From Accumulibacter sp. (GTDB taxonomy: Bacteria; Pseudomonadota; Gammaproteobacteria; Burkholderiales; Rhodocyclaceae): a stretch of DNA of 48,344 bases. Positions 38,285 to 46,443 of the stretch are shown piece by piece. The translations under genes and the position numbers were made by a program. Numbering within the stretch: the first letter of the stretch is position 1; each line of letters opens with the position of its first letter. The stretch spans positions 1-48,344 of the forward strand of contig NZ_JAEUOL010000252.1 in the NCBI RefSeq assembly GCF_016789985.1, given 5' to 3'. The notes under the pieces were generated by a model, which was not told where the DNA came from, ran no database searches, and saw only the letters and a program-made list of their open reading frames with translations.

Positions 38285-40969
38285 ATGAACGATCCGAGCC
38301 CCCGCAGAATCCATCGCCAGGATTACGCCCCTCCCCCCTTCCTGGTCGATGAGGTGGAACTGGACATTCACTTCAACAGCGGCGAGGTGCTGGTCGACAG
38401 CCACCTGCACCTGCGGCGCAATCCGGCGGCAGCCGCCGGGCAAGCGCTGCAACTGGACGGCCACGGCCTCGAAACCCTGTCGCTGGCAATCGATGGCACG
38501 CCGCTGGCTACCGGCGAATACACCTGCAGTGATTGCCGCCTGAGCATCGCCAACCCGCCCGACGCACTGACGCTGAGCACGCGGGTGCGCGTCGACGCCG
38601 ATCACAACACCAGCCTGTGCGGGCTGTACCGCTCGAAGGACGGCTACTTCACCCAGTGCGAGGCGCAGGGCTTCCGCCGCATCACCTGGTTTCCCGATCG
38701 TCCGGACATCATGTCGCGCTACCTCGTCACCCTGCACGCGGACAAGAGCAGCCTGCCGGTGCTGCTCGCCAACGGCAACCCGGTCGCCAACGGCGACGAA
38801 GGAGTGGACCGGCACTGGGCGCGTTGGCAGGACCCCTTTGCCAAGCCCTGCTATCTGTTCGCACTGGTCGCCGGCCGCCTGGACGTGCTGCGCGATCGCT
38901 TCCGTACCGGCAGCGGACGCAGCGTCGAGCTCGCCGTTTTCGTCGAACCCGGCAAGCTCGACCAGTGCGCACACGCGATGGACGCCCTCAAACGCTCGAT
39001 GCGCTGGGACGAAGAGGTTTTCGGGCTGGAGTGTGACCTCGACCACTACATGATCGTCGCCGTCGGCGACTTCAACATGGGGGCCATGGAGAACAAGGGC
39101 CTCAACATCTTCAATACCAAATACGTTCTCGCCAGGGCAGACACCGCCACCGATGGCGACTATCAGAACATCGATCGCGTCGTCGCGCACGAATACTTCC
39201 ACAACTGGACGGGCAACCGCGTCACCTGCCGCGACTGGTTCCAGTTGTCGCTCAAGGAGGGGCTGACCGTCTTCCGCGACCAGGAATTCGGCGCCGACAT
39301 GCACAGCCGTGCGGTCAGTCGCATCCGCGACGTGCGCGCGCTGCGCGCCGCGCAGTTTCCCGAGGACGCCGGTCCGATGGCGCATCCGGTACGGCCCGAC
39401 TCCTATATCGAGATCAACAACTTCTACACCAGCACGGTCTATGAAAAAGGCGCTGAGGTGGTGCGCATGATCCAGACGCTGATCGGCAGACCGGCCTTCC
39501 GGCGCGGCATGGACCTCTACTTCGCACGGCACGATGGCCAGGCCGTCACCTGCGACGACTTCGTCGCCGCCATGGCCGACGCTTCGGGCATCGACCTGAC
39601 GCAGTTCAAGCACTGGTATGACCATGCCGGCACACCGCATGTGCACACCAGCGGCGCCTACGACGCAAGTCGCCGCCGCTATTGCCTGACGCTTGCCCAA
39701 TCGCGGCCGACGGCCGACGAAACCGGCCCGCCATTCCACATTCCGCTGGCGATCGGGCTGCTCGGCCCGGACGGTCGGGATCTGCCGCTCTACCTGGCCG
39801 GCGAAGCGGACAGTGCCGAGCGCGGCAGGACGACACGCATCCTGTCGCTGAGCGAAAACGAGCAGCACTTCGTCTTCGAGGATCTGCCGGCAGCGCCGGT
39901 ACCCTCGCTGCTGCGCGGCTTTTCGGCGCCCGTGATTGTCGACCACGACTGGCGCGATGCGGATCTGAGCCACCTCCTGACCCATGACAGCGACCCGTTC
40001 AACCGCTGGGAAGCCGGGCACCGCCTGGCCAGCCGGCTGATCCTCGGCGCCACCGCCGACTGCGCCGGCGGCCGGCCGACCGACTGGCCGCTAGGCTTTG
40101 CCGAAGCTGTGGCACAGGTCCTCCGGCAGGGCGGCGACGATCCGGCCTTTGCCGCCGAGGTCCTGACCCTGCCCGGAGAGGCAACGCTGGCGGAAGAGAT
40201 GGCCGTCGTCGATCCCGATGCACTGCACGCGGCGCGCAATGGCCTGCGCAACTTCCTGGCCGAAGCGTTGCGCAGCGACTTCCGGCAGACCTACGACGCG
40301 CTGGCCCCAGACGGACCCTACCAGCCCACCCCGGCCGCTGCCGGACGCCGGGCGCTGCGCAACCTCTGCCTCGGCTATCTCGGTGAATCGGGCTCCGCCG
40401 AGAGCCGGACGCTGGCGCTGCAGCAGTTCGCATCGGCCGACAACATGACCGACCAGCTCGCCGCCCTCAGCATCCTGGCACAGCACGACTGCAGCGAACG
40501 CGCGCAGGCACTGGCGATCTTCCACGAGCGCTGGCACGACCAAGCGCTGGTGGTGGACAAGTGGCTGGCCATCCAGGCAGCCAGTCGTCTGCCGAACACG
40601 CTGGCGGTGGTCGAGCGTCTGCTCGCGCACCCCTCTTTCGACCTGCACAACCCGAACAAGGTCTATGCGTTGCTCAACACCTTCGGCAACAACCATGTGC
40701 GTTTCCACGCCGCCGACGGCGGCGGCTATCGCCTGCTCGCCGGGCAGATCGCCGTGCTCGATCGGTTCAACCCGCAGGTGGCCGCCCGCCTTGCCCGACG
40801 CTTCGATCGCTGGCGCCGCTTCGACCCCCGACGCCAGACGCAGGCGCGCTCGGTGCTCGATAAGCTGCGGGTGATCGACGGACTGTCCAGCAATGTGCGC
40901 GAGATCGTCGAACGGGCGCTGAGCTGGCGGCCAGCGCCGACCGTGCAACACTGGCAAGCCTGCAAATAG
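38285..40969 (+). CDS. pepN: Aminopeptidase N (M1 family)
   Basis: PepN is a zinc aminopeptidase of broad specificity in the cytoplasm. The 894-residue product has the substrate motif GAMEN (about residue 263), HEYFHNWTGNRVT with zinc ligands H302, H306 and catalytic E303, and the third ligand E325 in LKEGLTVFRDQEF. FNPQVAARLARRF and the C-terminal helical repeats are as in E. coli PepN, whose length (870) is similar. The start at 38285 has AGGGAAC upstream. It lies 79 bases after the GDSL gene and ends just before the tRNA promoter. Confidence 0.97.
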   Translation: MNDPSPRRIHRQDYAPPPFLVDEVELDIHFNSGEVLVDSHLHLRRNPAAAAGQALQLDGHGLETLSLAIDGTPLATGEYTCSDCRLSIANPPDALTLSTRVRVDADHNTSLCGLYRSKDGYFTQCEAQGFRRITWFPDRPDIMSRYLVTLHADKSSLPVLLANGNPVANGDEGVDRHWARWQDPFAKPCYLFALVAGRLDVLRDRFRTGSGRSVELAVFVEPGKLDQCAHAMDALKRSMRWDEEVFGLECDLDHYMIVAVGDFNMGAMENKGLNIFNTKYVLARADTATDGDYQNIDRVVAHEYFHNWTGNRVTCRDWFQLSLKEGLTVFRDQEFGADMHSRAVSRIRDVRALRAAQFPEDAGPMAHPVRPDSYIEINNFYTSTVYEKGAEVVRMIQTLIGRPAFRRGMDLYFARHDGQAVTCDDFVAAMADASGIDLTQFKHWYDHAGTPHVHTSGAYDASRRRYCLTLAQSRPTADETGPPFHIPLAIGLLGPDGRDLPLYLAGEADSAERGRTTRILSLSENEQHFVFEDLPAAPVPSLLRGFSAPVIVDHDWRDADLSHLLTHDSDPFNRWEAGHRLASRLILGATADCAGGRPTDWPLGFAEAVAQVLRQGGDDPAFAAEVLTLPGEATLAEEMAVVDPDALHAARNGLRNFLAEALRSDFRQTYDALAPDGPYQPTPAAAGRRALRNLCLGYLGESGSAESRTLALQQFASADNMTDQLAALSILAQHDCSERAQALAIFHERWHDQALVVDKWLAIQAASRLPNTLAVVERLLAHPSFDLHNPNKVYALLNTFGNNHVRFHAADGGGYRLLAGQIAVLDRFNPQVAARLARRFDRWRRFDPRRQTQARSVLDKLRVIDGLSSNVREIVERALSWRPAPTVQHWQACK

Positions 40970-40972
40970 TGC

Positions 40973-41001
40973 TTGAGCGGGGCGAATCAGCTCGGTATAA
41001 T
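40973..41001 (+). promoter_or_regulatory. Promoter of tRNA-Arg
   Basis: TTGAGC (40973-40978) and TATAAT (40996-41001) are separated by 17 bases, a strong sigma70 arrangement. The -35 overlaps the last bases after the pepN stop. Transcription would start near 41008, leaving a leader of about 15 bases before the tRNA. Confidence 0.75.
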
Positions 41002-41022
41002 CCCGCGCTCAGACATGGCAAG

Positions 41023-41099
41023 GCGCCCGTAGCTCAGCTGGATAGAGTACTTGGCTACGAACCAAGGGGTCGGGCGTTCGAATCGCTCCGGGCGTGCCA
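41023..41099 (+). tRNA. tRNA-Arg (anticodon ACG)
   Basis: The 77 bases fold as a standard cloverleaf. The acceptor stem GCGCCCG pairs with CGGGCGT (one G-T pair), the D arm is GCTC AGCTGGATA GAGT, and the anticodon stem CTTGG/CCAAG encloses CTACGAA, so the anticodon is ACG (41057-41059), read as inosine for CGN codons. The T arm has TTCGAAT. The CCA end is encoded. It is intact although a Mu-like element lies shortly downstream. Confidence 0.95.
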
Positions 41100-41115
41100 A
41101 TGGAAGCAGGCAGTT

Positions 41116-41141
41116 AGGCCAATCTTCAGATTGGCCTTTTT
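41116..41141 (+). terminator. Rho-independent terminator after tRNA-Arg
   Basis: AGGCCAATC (41116-41124) pairs perfectly with GATTGGCCT (41129-41137) around a TTCA loop and runs into TTTTT. It ends the tRNA transcript and also shields the host from read-through into or out of the prophage end next to it. Confidence 0.9.
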
Positions 41142-41154
41142 GCTTTGTGGCTCG

Positions 41155-41393
41155 TGTGAAATAGCACGATATTGTGTGTGATTTCGCACGATATTTGTCG
41201 CACGGGATGCATGTGATTTCGCACGATATTTGTCGCACGGGACGCAATGGGCGATGGGGCGGGCAGATCCGGGAAGAGCCGCAACCATGCGGGTTTGAGC
41301 GGGATCGGCGGCGAAATCGGACGGGAAGCGATTTGCAGCAGGGTTGGGCGGAATCGCTTAAATATTGGGCAGGTTCGCACGATATTTGTCGCA
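41155..41393. repeat. Left-end repeats, likely transposase-binding sites
   Basis: A core of TTCGCACGATATTTGTCGCA occurs at 41183-41202, 41218-41237 and 41374-41393, all in the same orientation. The first two belong to identical 31-base units (41177-41207 and 41212-41242). A diverged copy starts at 41155 and matches 16 of the first 19 bases. This resembles the L1-L2-L3 arrangement of Mu ends, with two sites close together and one further in. The rest of 41143-41599 shows no gene. Confidence 0.75.
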
Positions 41394-41599
41394 GGGCTGC
41401 CGCCGACCGTCAAACATTTCCGAAGTCGAACGCGGTTTGACGCGGGCGGGTTTCGAGGCGAGGCGTTCTGAGCGGGAACCGCCTGGACGACCCCGGCCGG
41501 CTCGGTGAGGAGCGCCCACAGGCGCCACCAGCCGCAAGGATCAGGCGGCGCCTGGTCGATCCGGCACCGTCGGCCTGCGGGCTGGACCCTCCGGGGTGA

Positions 41600-42118
41600 T
41601 CACGCCCCTCCCAACACCTCCCAATACAGCTCCACCGCCTTCTTTGCGGCCAGCCGCGGGTCTGCGGACGGCCCCATGGCATCGAGAATGCCCGCCAGGA
41701 TCGCCGCAAGGGCTTCCGCGTTGATCTTCGGCACCGCGTCGCTCACCGAGGCATTCGGTTCACGGCAGGACAGCGCTGGACCGGGTGCGGCCGACTGACG
41801 CAGCGCAGCGAGCACCTCCGCGCGAGTCCGCGGCAGGCGCCCGGACGCAAGCCAATCGACGGTCACCGATCCAGCGTCCGCCATAGCCACCAAGTGCGCC
41901 ATCCCTGGACGCTTCCCGCTCTGCAGATACCCGCGAACGACGCTTTCGCCGATATTGCATCTCCTGGCGAATGAGGCGACGGTTTCGCTCCCAATAACCT
42001 CCCGAAGCCGGGTAATGAACGCGTCCGATTCGACGCCAGGAATCGGACGCGAACTCCCTTGCGAATCGGACGACGTCCGATTATCAGAAGCGCTTTGTTT
42101 TCCGACACTTGAGGCCAT
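41600..42118 (-). CDS. Prophage repressor (Mu c-like, HTH)
   Basis: The 172-residue protein is read leftwards, away from the early genes, as Mu c is. It has a Ser/Asp-rich N-terminus (1-33), then a lambda-repressor-type helix-turn-helix, LREVIGSETVASFARRCNIGESVVRGYLQSGKRPGMAHLVAMAD (about 36-80), and VTVDWLASGRLP, the usual end of the DNA-binding domain in phage regulators. The C-terminus is helical and ends AAKKAVELYWEVLGG. ATG 42118 is taken as the start; GTG 42178 is possible. The N-terminal coding part contains four of five operator-like 9-mers, suggesting autoregulation. Confidence 0.75.
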   Translation of the reverse strand: MASSVGKQSASDNRTSSDSQGSSRPIPGVESDAFITRLREVIGSETVASFARRCNIGESVVRGYLQSGKRPGMAHLVAMADAGSVTVDWLASGRLPRTRAEVLAALRQSAAPGPALSCREPNASVSDAVPKINAEALAAILAGILDAMGPSADPRLAAKKAVELYWEVLGGA

Positions 42119-42152
42119 CGCACCAGGACACCGAGAAAGGAGGAATCGGACG
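42022..42152. promoter_or_regulatory. Operator array of AATCGGACG 9-mers
   Basis: AATCGGACG occurs at 42041-42049, 42064-42072 and 42144-42152, and its complement CGTCCGATT at 42022-42030 and 42074-42082. The copies at 42064 and 42074 form a perfect 19-base palindrome centred on 42073; those at 42022 and 42041 form an inverted pair with a 10-base spacer. The array spans the repressor 5' end and the region before the early promoter, so it most likely holds repressor operators. Confidence 0.7.
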
Positions 42153-42193
42153 CGCACAATTGCGTTGACAAACCGCACTTTTGCGCGAACAAT
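42153..42193 (+). promoter_or_regulatory. Early promoter with two CGCA-N4-TGCG sites
   Basis: TTGACA (42165-42170) is a perfect -35, followed after 17 bases by AACAAT (42188-42193) as a moderate -10; this would drive the ner-like gene at 42231. Two 12-base dyads, CGCACAATTGCG (42153-42164) and CGCACTTTTGCG (42174-42185), lie 21 bases apart, one abutting the -35 and the other in the spacer. They are good candidates for sites of the Ner-like protein or the repressor. Confidence 0.6.
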
Positions 42194-42230
42194 ACACGCT
42201 CAACCATCACTAAACACTACAGGGTATGCC

Positions 42231-42467
42231 ATGAACTTGGGCAAGTCCACCCAGAAGAGCACCGCCGAGCGCGCCGCGCTCGCGAAGGAGCGGTTCCTCC
42301 GCACCGGGCAGACCGTGGCGGCGTGGGCGCGAGCGCGGGGCTACAAGCCCCAGATCGTGCATTGGGTGCTCAGCGGCACCCGCCCGTGCCGGCACGGGAT
42401 CAGTCACCGCATTGCCGTCGAGTTGGGGATCAAGGACGGCACCCTCATCGAGGAGTCGAAACCATGA
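42231..42467 (+). CDS. Small early regulator in the Ner position
   Basis: The 78-residue basic protein (NLGKSTQKSTAERAALAKERFL at the N-terminus) has a predicted helix-turn-helix, TVAAWARARGYKPQIVHWVLSGTRPCRHGISHRIAVELGI, about residues 27-68. It is the first rightward gene after the early promoter, like Mu ner, though its fold looks more like a phage-associated 'YKP..VYWVLSG' regulator than Mu Ner. The stop overlaps the next ATG (ATGA). Likely role: control of the repressor/early switch, by position. Confidence 0.7.
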   Translation: MNLGKSTQKSTAERAALAKERFLRTGQTVAAWARARGYKPQIVHWVLSGTRPCRHGISHRIAVELGIKDGTLIEESKP

Positions 42468-42712
42468 GCAAGACTGAAGCCCTCATGCAGTTGGCGTTTT
42501 ATCCGGGCCGTCCGGCCCGCTCAGCGGCCTACCGCGCGGGCGTCCGGGATGTGCTTCTCAAGCGCCTGGACGGGGTTCAGGACCTTCCGTTCCCCTACCA
42601 GGTGGGTTCTGCGGAGGCCGACGCGTACCTGTCCGGGATGGACGAAGGCATGCGCCGCGCCAACGAGCTGACGTGGGCGACGCCCGAGCAACGGAGAGTG
42701 ATCGAGAAATGA
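42464..42712 (+). CDS. Small early prophage protein, unknown
   Basis: The 82-residue product (MSKTEALMQLAFYPGRPARSAAYRAGVRDVLLKRLDG) has AFYPGRPARSAAYRAGV near residues 11-27 and AEADAYLSGMDEGMRRANE near 50-68. The pattern of a short Pro/Arg loop then a charged helix is seen in many Mu-like early genes of unknown function. It is coupled on both sides by ATGA overlaps. No domain is recognised. Confidence 0.65.
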   Translation: MSKTEALMQLAFYPGRPARSAAYRAGVRDVLLKRLDGVQDLPFPYQVGSAEADAYLSGMDEGMRRANELTWATPEQRRVIEK

Positions 42713-43194
42713 GCGCGCCCAACACGCAGTCCGCATCCGATCAGGACCTGAAAGCGCTGAATGAGGCGGTCCAGAAGGGCGACTTCCGGACCGCCGTCCA
42801 GCTGGTGACGCTGGCGAGCTGTCAAGCGTCAGGAATCGTCGACGAGGATCGGCTGGCAGGCCTCCTGAGCTGCATCACGCTGCTCCACGACTGGGATTTT
42901 CATCAGTTCTCAGCCGATGACCTGCGATTTCTGCAGGTGATCATTGTGGCGGCGCTTGCCGTGCGGCCAGGAGCGCTTTTCGATGAGCTTCGGCCGCAGA
43001 GAGCAGCAGCGAGACGTCTTCGCCACGAGCGCTTGGTGCAGCGAGCAGACGAGATCATTTCGGCGGCACAGTCCGCTGCGCTTCAATCCTTCGGAGAAGG
43101 CCTTCCAGATGTTTCCGGTTGCGACGGAACGTCGCCAGGGACTCCGGCACAGTCCTCCCCAGAGCCACCTCCGACTTGTCCAGATAGCCTCTGA
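42709..43194 (+). CDS. Small early prophage protein, unknown
   Basis: The 161-residue product has a helical body (DQDLKALNEAVQKGDFRTAVQLVTLASCQASGIVDEDRL) through residue 125 and a low-complexity Pro/Ser tail (SPGTPAQSSPEPPPTCPDSL). The start overlaps the previous stop by four bases. The last 140 bases run antisense to the minus-strand gene at 43055-43318, whose sequence looks better conserved there. No known domain is seen. Confidence 0.6.
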   Translation: MSAPNTQSASDQDLKALNEAVQKGDFRTAVQLVTLASCQASGIVDEDRLAGLLSCITLLHDWDFHQFSADDLRFLQVIIVAALAVRPGALFDELRPQRAAARRLRHERLVQRADEIISAAQSAALQSFGEGLPDVSGCDGTSPGTPAQSSPEPPPTCPDSL

Positions 43195-43318
43195 AAGCAT
43201 CGATAGGGAGTGTTCCTGCATGGTGCAAAGCACAGACGAGCGCGTCAAACATGAACATTTGTGCGAGGTCGGAATGCACCGTGGACAGGTAAAGCAGGTC
43301 ATCGTCGTCGTTTTCCAT
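43055..43318 (-). CDS. Antisense small prophage protein, unknown
   Basis: The 87-residue product starts MENDDDDLLYLSTVHSDLAQMF at ATG 43318 with GGAGA eight bases upstream. The rest is helical, FDALVCALHHAGTLPIDAFRGYLDKSEVALG, ending in a basic stretch (FRRNRKHLEGLLRRIEAQR). It converges on and overlaps the 3' part of the gene at 42709-43194. Within the rightward early region it is the only leftward gene besides the repressor. The frame is open upstream to 43585, inside the transposase start, but the ribosome site favours 43318. Confidence 0.6.
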   Translation of the reverse strand: MENDDDDLLYLSTVHSDLAQMFMFDALVCALHHAGTLPIDAFRGYLDKSEVALGRTVPESLATFRRNRKHLEGLLRRIEAQRTVPPK

Positions 43319-43421
43319 GAGGGGTCTCCGGTGAAGTGGAATGGTTTGCCAGTGGTCAGCCGGCCTCTCCATTCTAGCGAAGCGGCGAGACCCCTCTCCC
43401 TGTTCGCCCGCCGGGGGCGCC

Positions 43422-45599
43422 ATGGCCACGATTGAAGCGGTCAACGGCTGCCGGATCGACCCCGCCGCCGGGTGGTTTTCGGCGCAGGAACTCGCCGGGC
43501 TCCCCGGCCTGCCAACAACAGAGCGTCGCGTGAGATCAACAGCGGAAAAAAATTTGTGGCCATCTCGCGCAAAAGTGCGATCCAAGGCGCGCGAGTACCC
43601 CTATAGCGCGCTCCCCACCCCCACCCGCGATTATCTCCAAACCCTCGCCCACGACCTCATCGCCGCGCTTCCCGCGCCTGCCGCCCCGACTCCCGAAAAT
43701 ACCCGCCCCCCTGGCGAGATAATCCCCCAACCCACCCCGCACCCGACCAAGAAAACCCCGCCCGCACTCCCCGCCGGAGCGATTGCCGCGCGCGGCCAAA
43801 TCCGCCGCGCCATCCCAGAAGCCAAAATCACCGATAGCGGCCGGGATTATCGCGACGCCGCCTTATTGCTTTGCTCGGCCATTGACGAAGCCATTCAAAC
43901 CCTCGGCTGCAGCGAGCGCCGCGCGTGTGAAGAACTCGCCCGCCGGCTGGTCGCCGGCGAAGCGCACGCGGCGCTCTTGCGGGCGGCGCAGGCCACCTAC
44001 CTGAAGCCGCGCGGCAGCGCGGCGAGCCGCCCGGCGGCCGCGCCGCTCGGCGGACTCACCGCGCAGACCGCCCGCCTCAGCCGCCTGCGCGCCTGGTACG
44101 AACGCGGCCGGCTGGCTGGCGACCCGGGCCGCTACCTCGTCCCCGGCGCGCGCGCCGCGACCGGCCATCACCCGGTACAGATCGCCGCCTTCCTGCGCTG
44201 CTTCTGCCGGCCGAGCCGGCCGACGATCGCCGAGGCGCACCGCGCCATGGCGCCGTGGCTTGCCGAGCACGGCCTGCCGGTGCCGAGCTACGCCACCGTC
44301 GCGCGCATCCAGCAGGACCTGCCGGTGACGGTCAAGTACCGCGGCCGCGTCACCGGGTCGGCCTGGAAAGCGCTGATGCCCTACGTCGACCGCGACCTGT
44401 CGCTGTTCCAGGCCAACGACCTCTGGGTCGGCGACGGCCACTCCTTCAAGGCCAAGGTGCAGCACCCGATCCACGGCCAGCCGTTCACCCCCGAAGTGAC
44501 GGTGATTCTCGACTGGGTCAGCCGCAAGGTGGTGGGCTGGTCGGTCTCGCTCTCCGAATCGACGGTTGCCGTGTCGGACGCCTTCCGCCACGCGCAGACC
44601 GTCACCCGGGCGCGGCCGCTGGTCTACTACTCCGACAACGGCGCCGGCCAGACCGGCAAGAAGATCGACGCGCCGATCACCGGCACGCTCGTCCGGCAGG
44701 GCATCGCCCACCATACCGGCATCCCTGGCAACCCGCAGGGGCGCGGCGTCATCGAGCGCTTCTGGCAGAGCACGCTGATCCCGCTGGCGCGCAGCTACGC
44801 CACCTGCACCTGGCGCGGCGCCGATGAGAACGCCACGAGCAAGGTAATCAAACTGCTGGCGCGCAAGGACGGCGGCGGGATCAAGGCCCCCTCGTGGCGG
44901 CAGTTTCTCGACGACCTCTGCCGAGTCTTCGCCGAGTACAACCTGCATCACCAGCACCGAGACCTCGCCAGGAGCGGCGGCGACGGCACCCCGGAAGGCA
45001 CCTATCAGGCCCGTCTCGACCGCGATTCGATCGTCTTCGGGCCGACCGACGGCGAAATTGCCACCCTGTGGATGCCGGAAGTGATCCGCACGCCGTCGCG
45101 CGGCGTCGTCCAGCTCTTCGGCAACGCCTACTTCCGGCGTGACCTCGTCGGCCTGCTGGCCGAAGGCGCCAAGCTGCGCGTGCGCTACGACCTGCACGAC
45201 GCCGCCAAGGTCTGGCTGCTCGACCTGGATGGCCGGCTGATCGGCGAAGCGGCCTGGAACGGGCACGCCAAAACCGCCTTCCCGGTCCCGGAAATCGACC
45301 GCCTGCGCGCGCTGCGCGCCGCCGGCAAGGTCAAGCGCGGCGAGGCAATCCTCGCCGAAGCGCAAGCCGAGCTGGGCGAAGTCTTCGAAGCCGCCGGCAT
45401 CGATCCGGTGCCGATCCCGGTCGCCGACTACCTGCCCGTGCCGGCCGACGCCGACGACGACGCCGCCACCGACGAAGCCGCCCCGGCGACGATGAGCCAC
45501 GCCGACCTGGTGATGTGGCTCTACGGATCGGCCGGCGCCGACGACGACGCACCCCCCGAATCCCCTGGCGACCGCCGGCAAAAGAAAGCGTCCGGATAG
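43422..45599 (+). CDS. Mu-like transposase (MuA, DDE recombinase)
   Basis: The 725-residue protein has an N-terminal winged-helix-like part (AAGWFSAQELAGLPGLPTTERRVR), a Pro/Ala-rich linker, and the rve-type catalytic core: D338 in LWVGDGHSF, D405 in YYSDNGAG and E445 in GVIERFW. The 67-residue D-D spacing equals that of MuA. A Mu-transposase C-terminal domain (VIRTPSRGVVQLFGNAYFRRDL, about 563-584) follows. It should cut and join the prophage ends. ATG 43422 is chosen; an ATG at 43341 has no family support. Confidence 0.92.
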   Translation: MATIEAVNGCRIDPAAGWFSAQELAGLPGLPTTERRVRSTAEKNLWPSRAKVRSKAREYPYSALPTPTRDYLQTLAHDLIAALPAPAAPTPENTRPPGEIIPQPTPHPTKKTPPALPAGAIAARGQIRRAIPEAKITDSGRDYRDAALLLCSAIDEAIQTLGCSERRACEELARRLVAGEAHAALLRAAQATYLKPRGSAASRPAAAPLGGLTAQTARLSRLRAWYERGRLAGDPGRYLVPGARAATGHHPVQIAAFLRCFCRPSRPTIAEAHRAMAPWLAEHGLPVPSYATVARIQQDLPVTVKYRGRVTGSAWKALMPYVDRDLSLFQANDLWVGDGHSFKAKVQHPIHGQPFTPEVTVILDWVSRKVVGWSVSLSESTVAVSDAFRHAQTVTRARPLVYYSDNGAGQTGKKIDAPITGTLVRQGIAHHTGIPGNPQGRGVIERFWQSTLIPLARSYATCTWRGADENATSKVIKLLARKDGGGIKAPSWRQFLDDLCRVFAEYNLHHQHRDLARSGGDGTPEGTYQARLDRDSIVFGPTDGEIATLWMPEVIRTPSRGVVQLFGNAYFRRDLVGLLAEGAKLRVRYDLHDAAKVWLLDLDGRLIGEAAWNGHAKTAFPVPEIDRLRALRAAGKVKRGEAILAEAQAELGEVFEAAGIDPVPIPVADYLPVPADADDDAATDEAAPATMSHADLVMWLYGSAGADDDAPPESPGDRRQKKASG

Positions 45600-45666
45600 C
45601 CGCAAGCCCTCCGGACGCCGTTTTCCACCACCACAGACCCCTTCGCAGGGGAAAGGAGATTATCCC

Positions 45667-46443
45667 TTGAAACACCATTTCGTCCGCACCGAAAACCATT
45701 CCCGGCTGGCCGCCGCCGTCGCCTTCATGGAAGAGCGCGGCAGCGCCAGCAGCTGCCTGATGCTGCTGCACGGCGAACCGGGCGTCGGCAAGACGCGCAA
45801 CATCAGCCACTGGGGCGCCGCCAAGGGCGCCGTCCTGGTCAAGGGCCACGTCGGCATGAACCTCGACGGCCTGCGCTGGGCGATCAGCGAGAAGCTCGGC
45901 GTCAAGCACCGCGCCAACCGATCGGCCGAGATGGAAGAGCAGATCGCCGCCCTGCGCGAGAGCGGCAGCCCGATCGTCTTCGACGAAGCGCAGTTCGGCC
46001 TCGCCATGCGCTGCCAGCAGGTGCCGGCCGCCGGCATCGAATACCTGCGCGACGTCGCCGAGCGCGGCAACACCTACGTCGTCCTCGTCTGCCACAACGC
46101 CGAAGTGCGGCGCTTTTCCGACTCCGCCCACATCCGCACGCGCATCGCGCACCGGCAGGAGCTCTTCAACGCCGCCGTCAGGGACACCGTCGCCTTCGTC
46201 CAGGCGCTGTGCGAAGTGCCGGTTTCGGTCGACGTCGCCGAGTTGGTGCACCAGCAGACCGACGGCAAGTTCCGCCTGGTCGAAAACGCCATCGCCACGC
46301 TCGAACGCATCGCCCGCACCAAGGGGCTGGAGCGGCTCGAATTGGCCGATGTCGGCATGGTCACGCTGGTGGTCGACCACGAGCTGACGCTGGTCCCCAA
46401 AGTCAGCCCGCGCGCCGTCACGCCGCGCGCCGGGGGGCGTTAA
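45667..46443 (+). CDS. Mu-like transposition ATPase (MuB)
   Basis: The 258-residue AAA+ protein selects target DNA and activates the transposase. Walker A is GEPGVGKT (36-43), Walker B is PIVFDEAQFG, and VVLVCHNAEVRRF is the sensor strand. It starts with TTG, preceded by AGGAG at 45654-45658; a small hairpin, CCCCT-TCGC-AGGGG (45638-45651), lies just before that site and might tune translation. Its stop TAA is directly followed by the next ATG. Confidence 0.9.
   Translation: MKHHFVRTENHSRLAAAVAFMEERGSASSCLMLLHGEPGVGKTRNISHWGAAKGAVLVKGHVGMNLDGLRWAISEKLGVKHRANRSAEMEEQIAALRESGSPIVFDEAQFGLAMRCQQVPAAGIEYLRDVAERGNTYVVLVCHNAEVRRFSDSAHIRTRIAHRQELFNAAVRDTVAFVQALCEVPVSVDVAELVHQQTDGKFRLVENAIATLERIARTKGLERLELADVGMVTLVVDHELTLVPKVSPRAVTPRAGGR

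Noticed and set aside
41155..41393. Spaced direct repeats as a possible CRISPR array
   Set aside because: Units are unevenly spaced, the intervals do not fit spacers, no cas genes are near, and the Mu-like context explains them as end sites.
43863..45605. 580-codon minus-strand frame opposite the transposase
   Set aside because: Shadow of the strongly GC-biased muA gene; no domain pattern.
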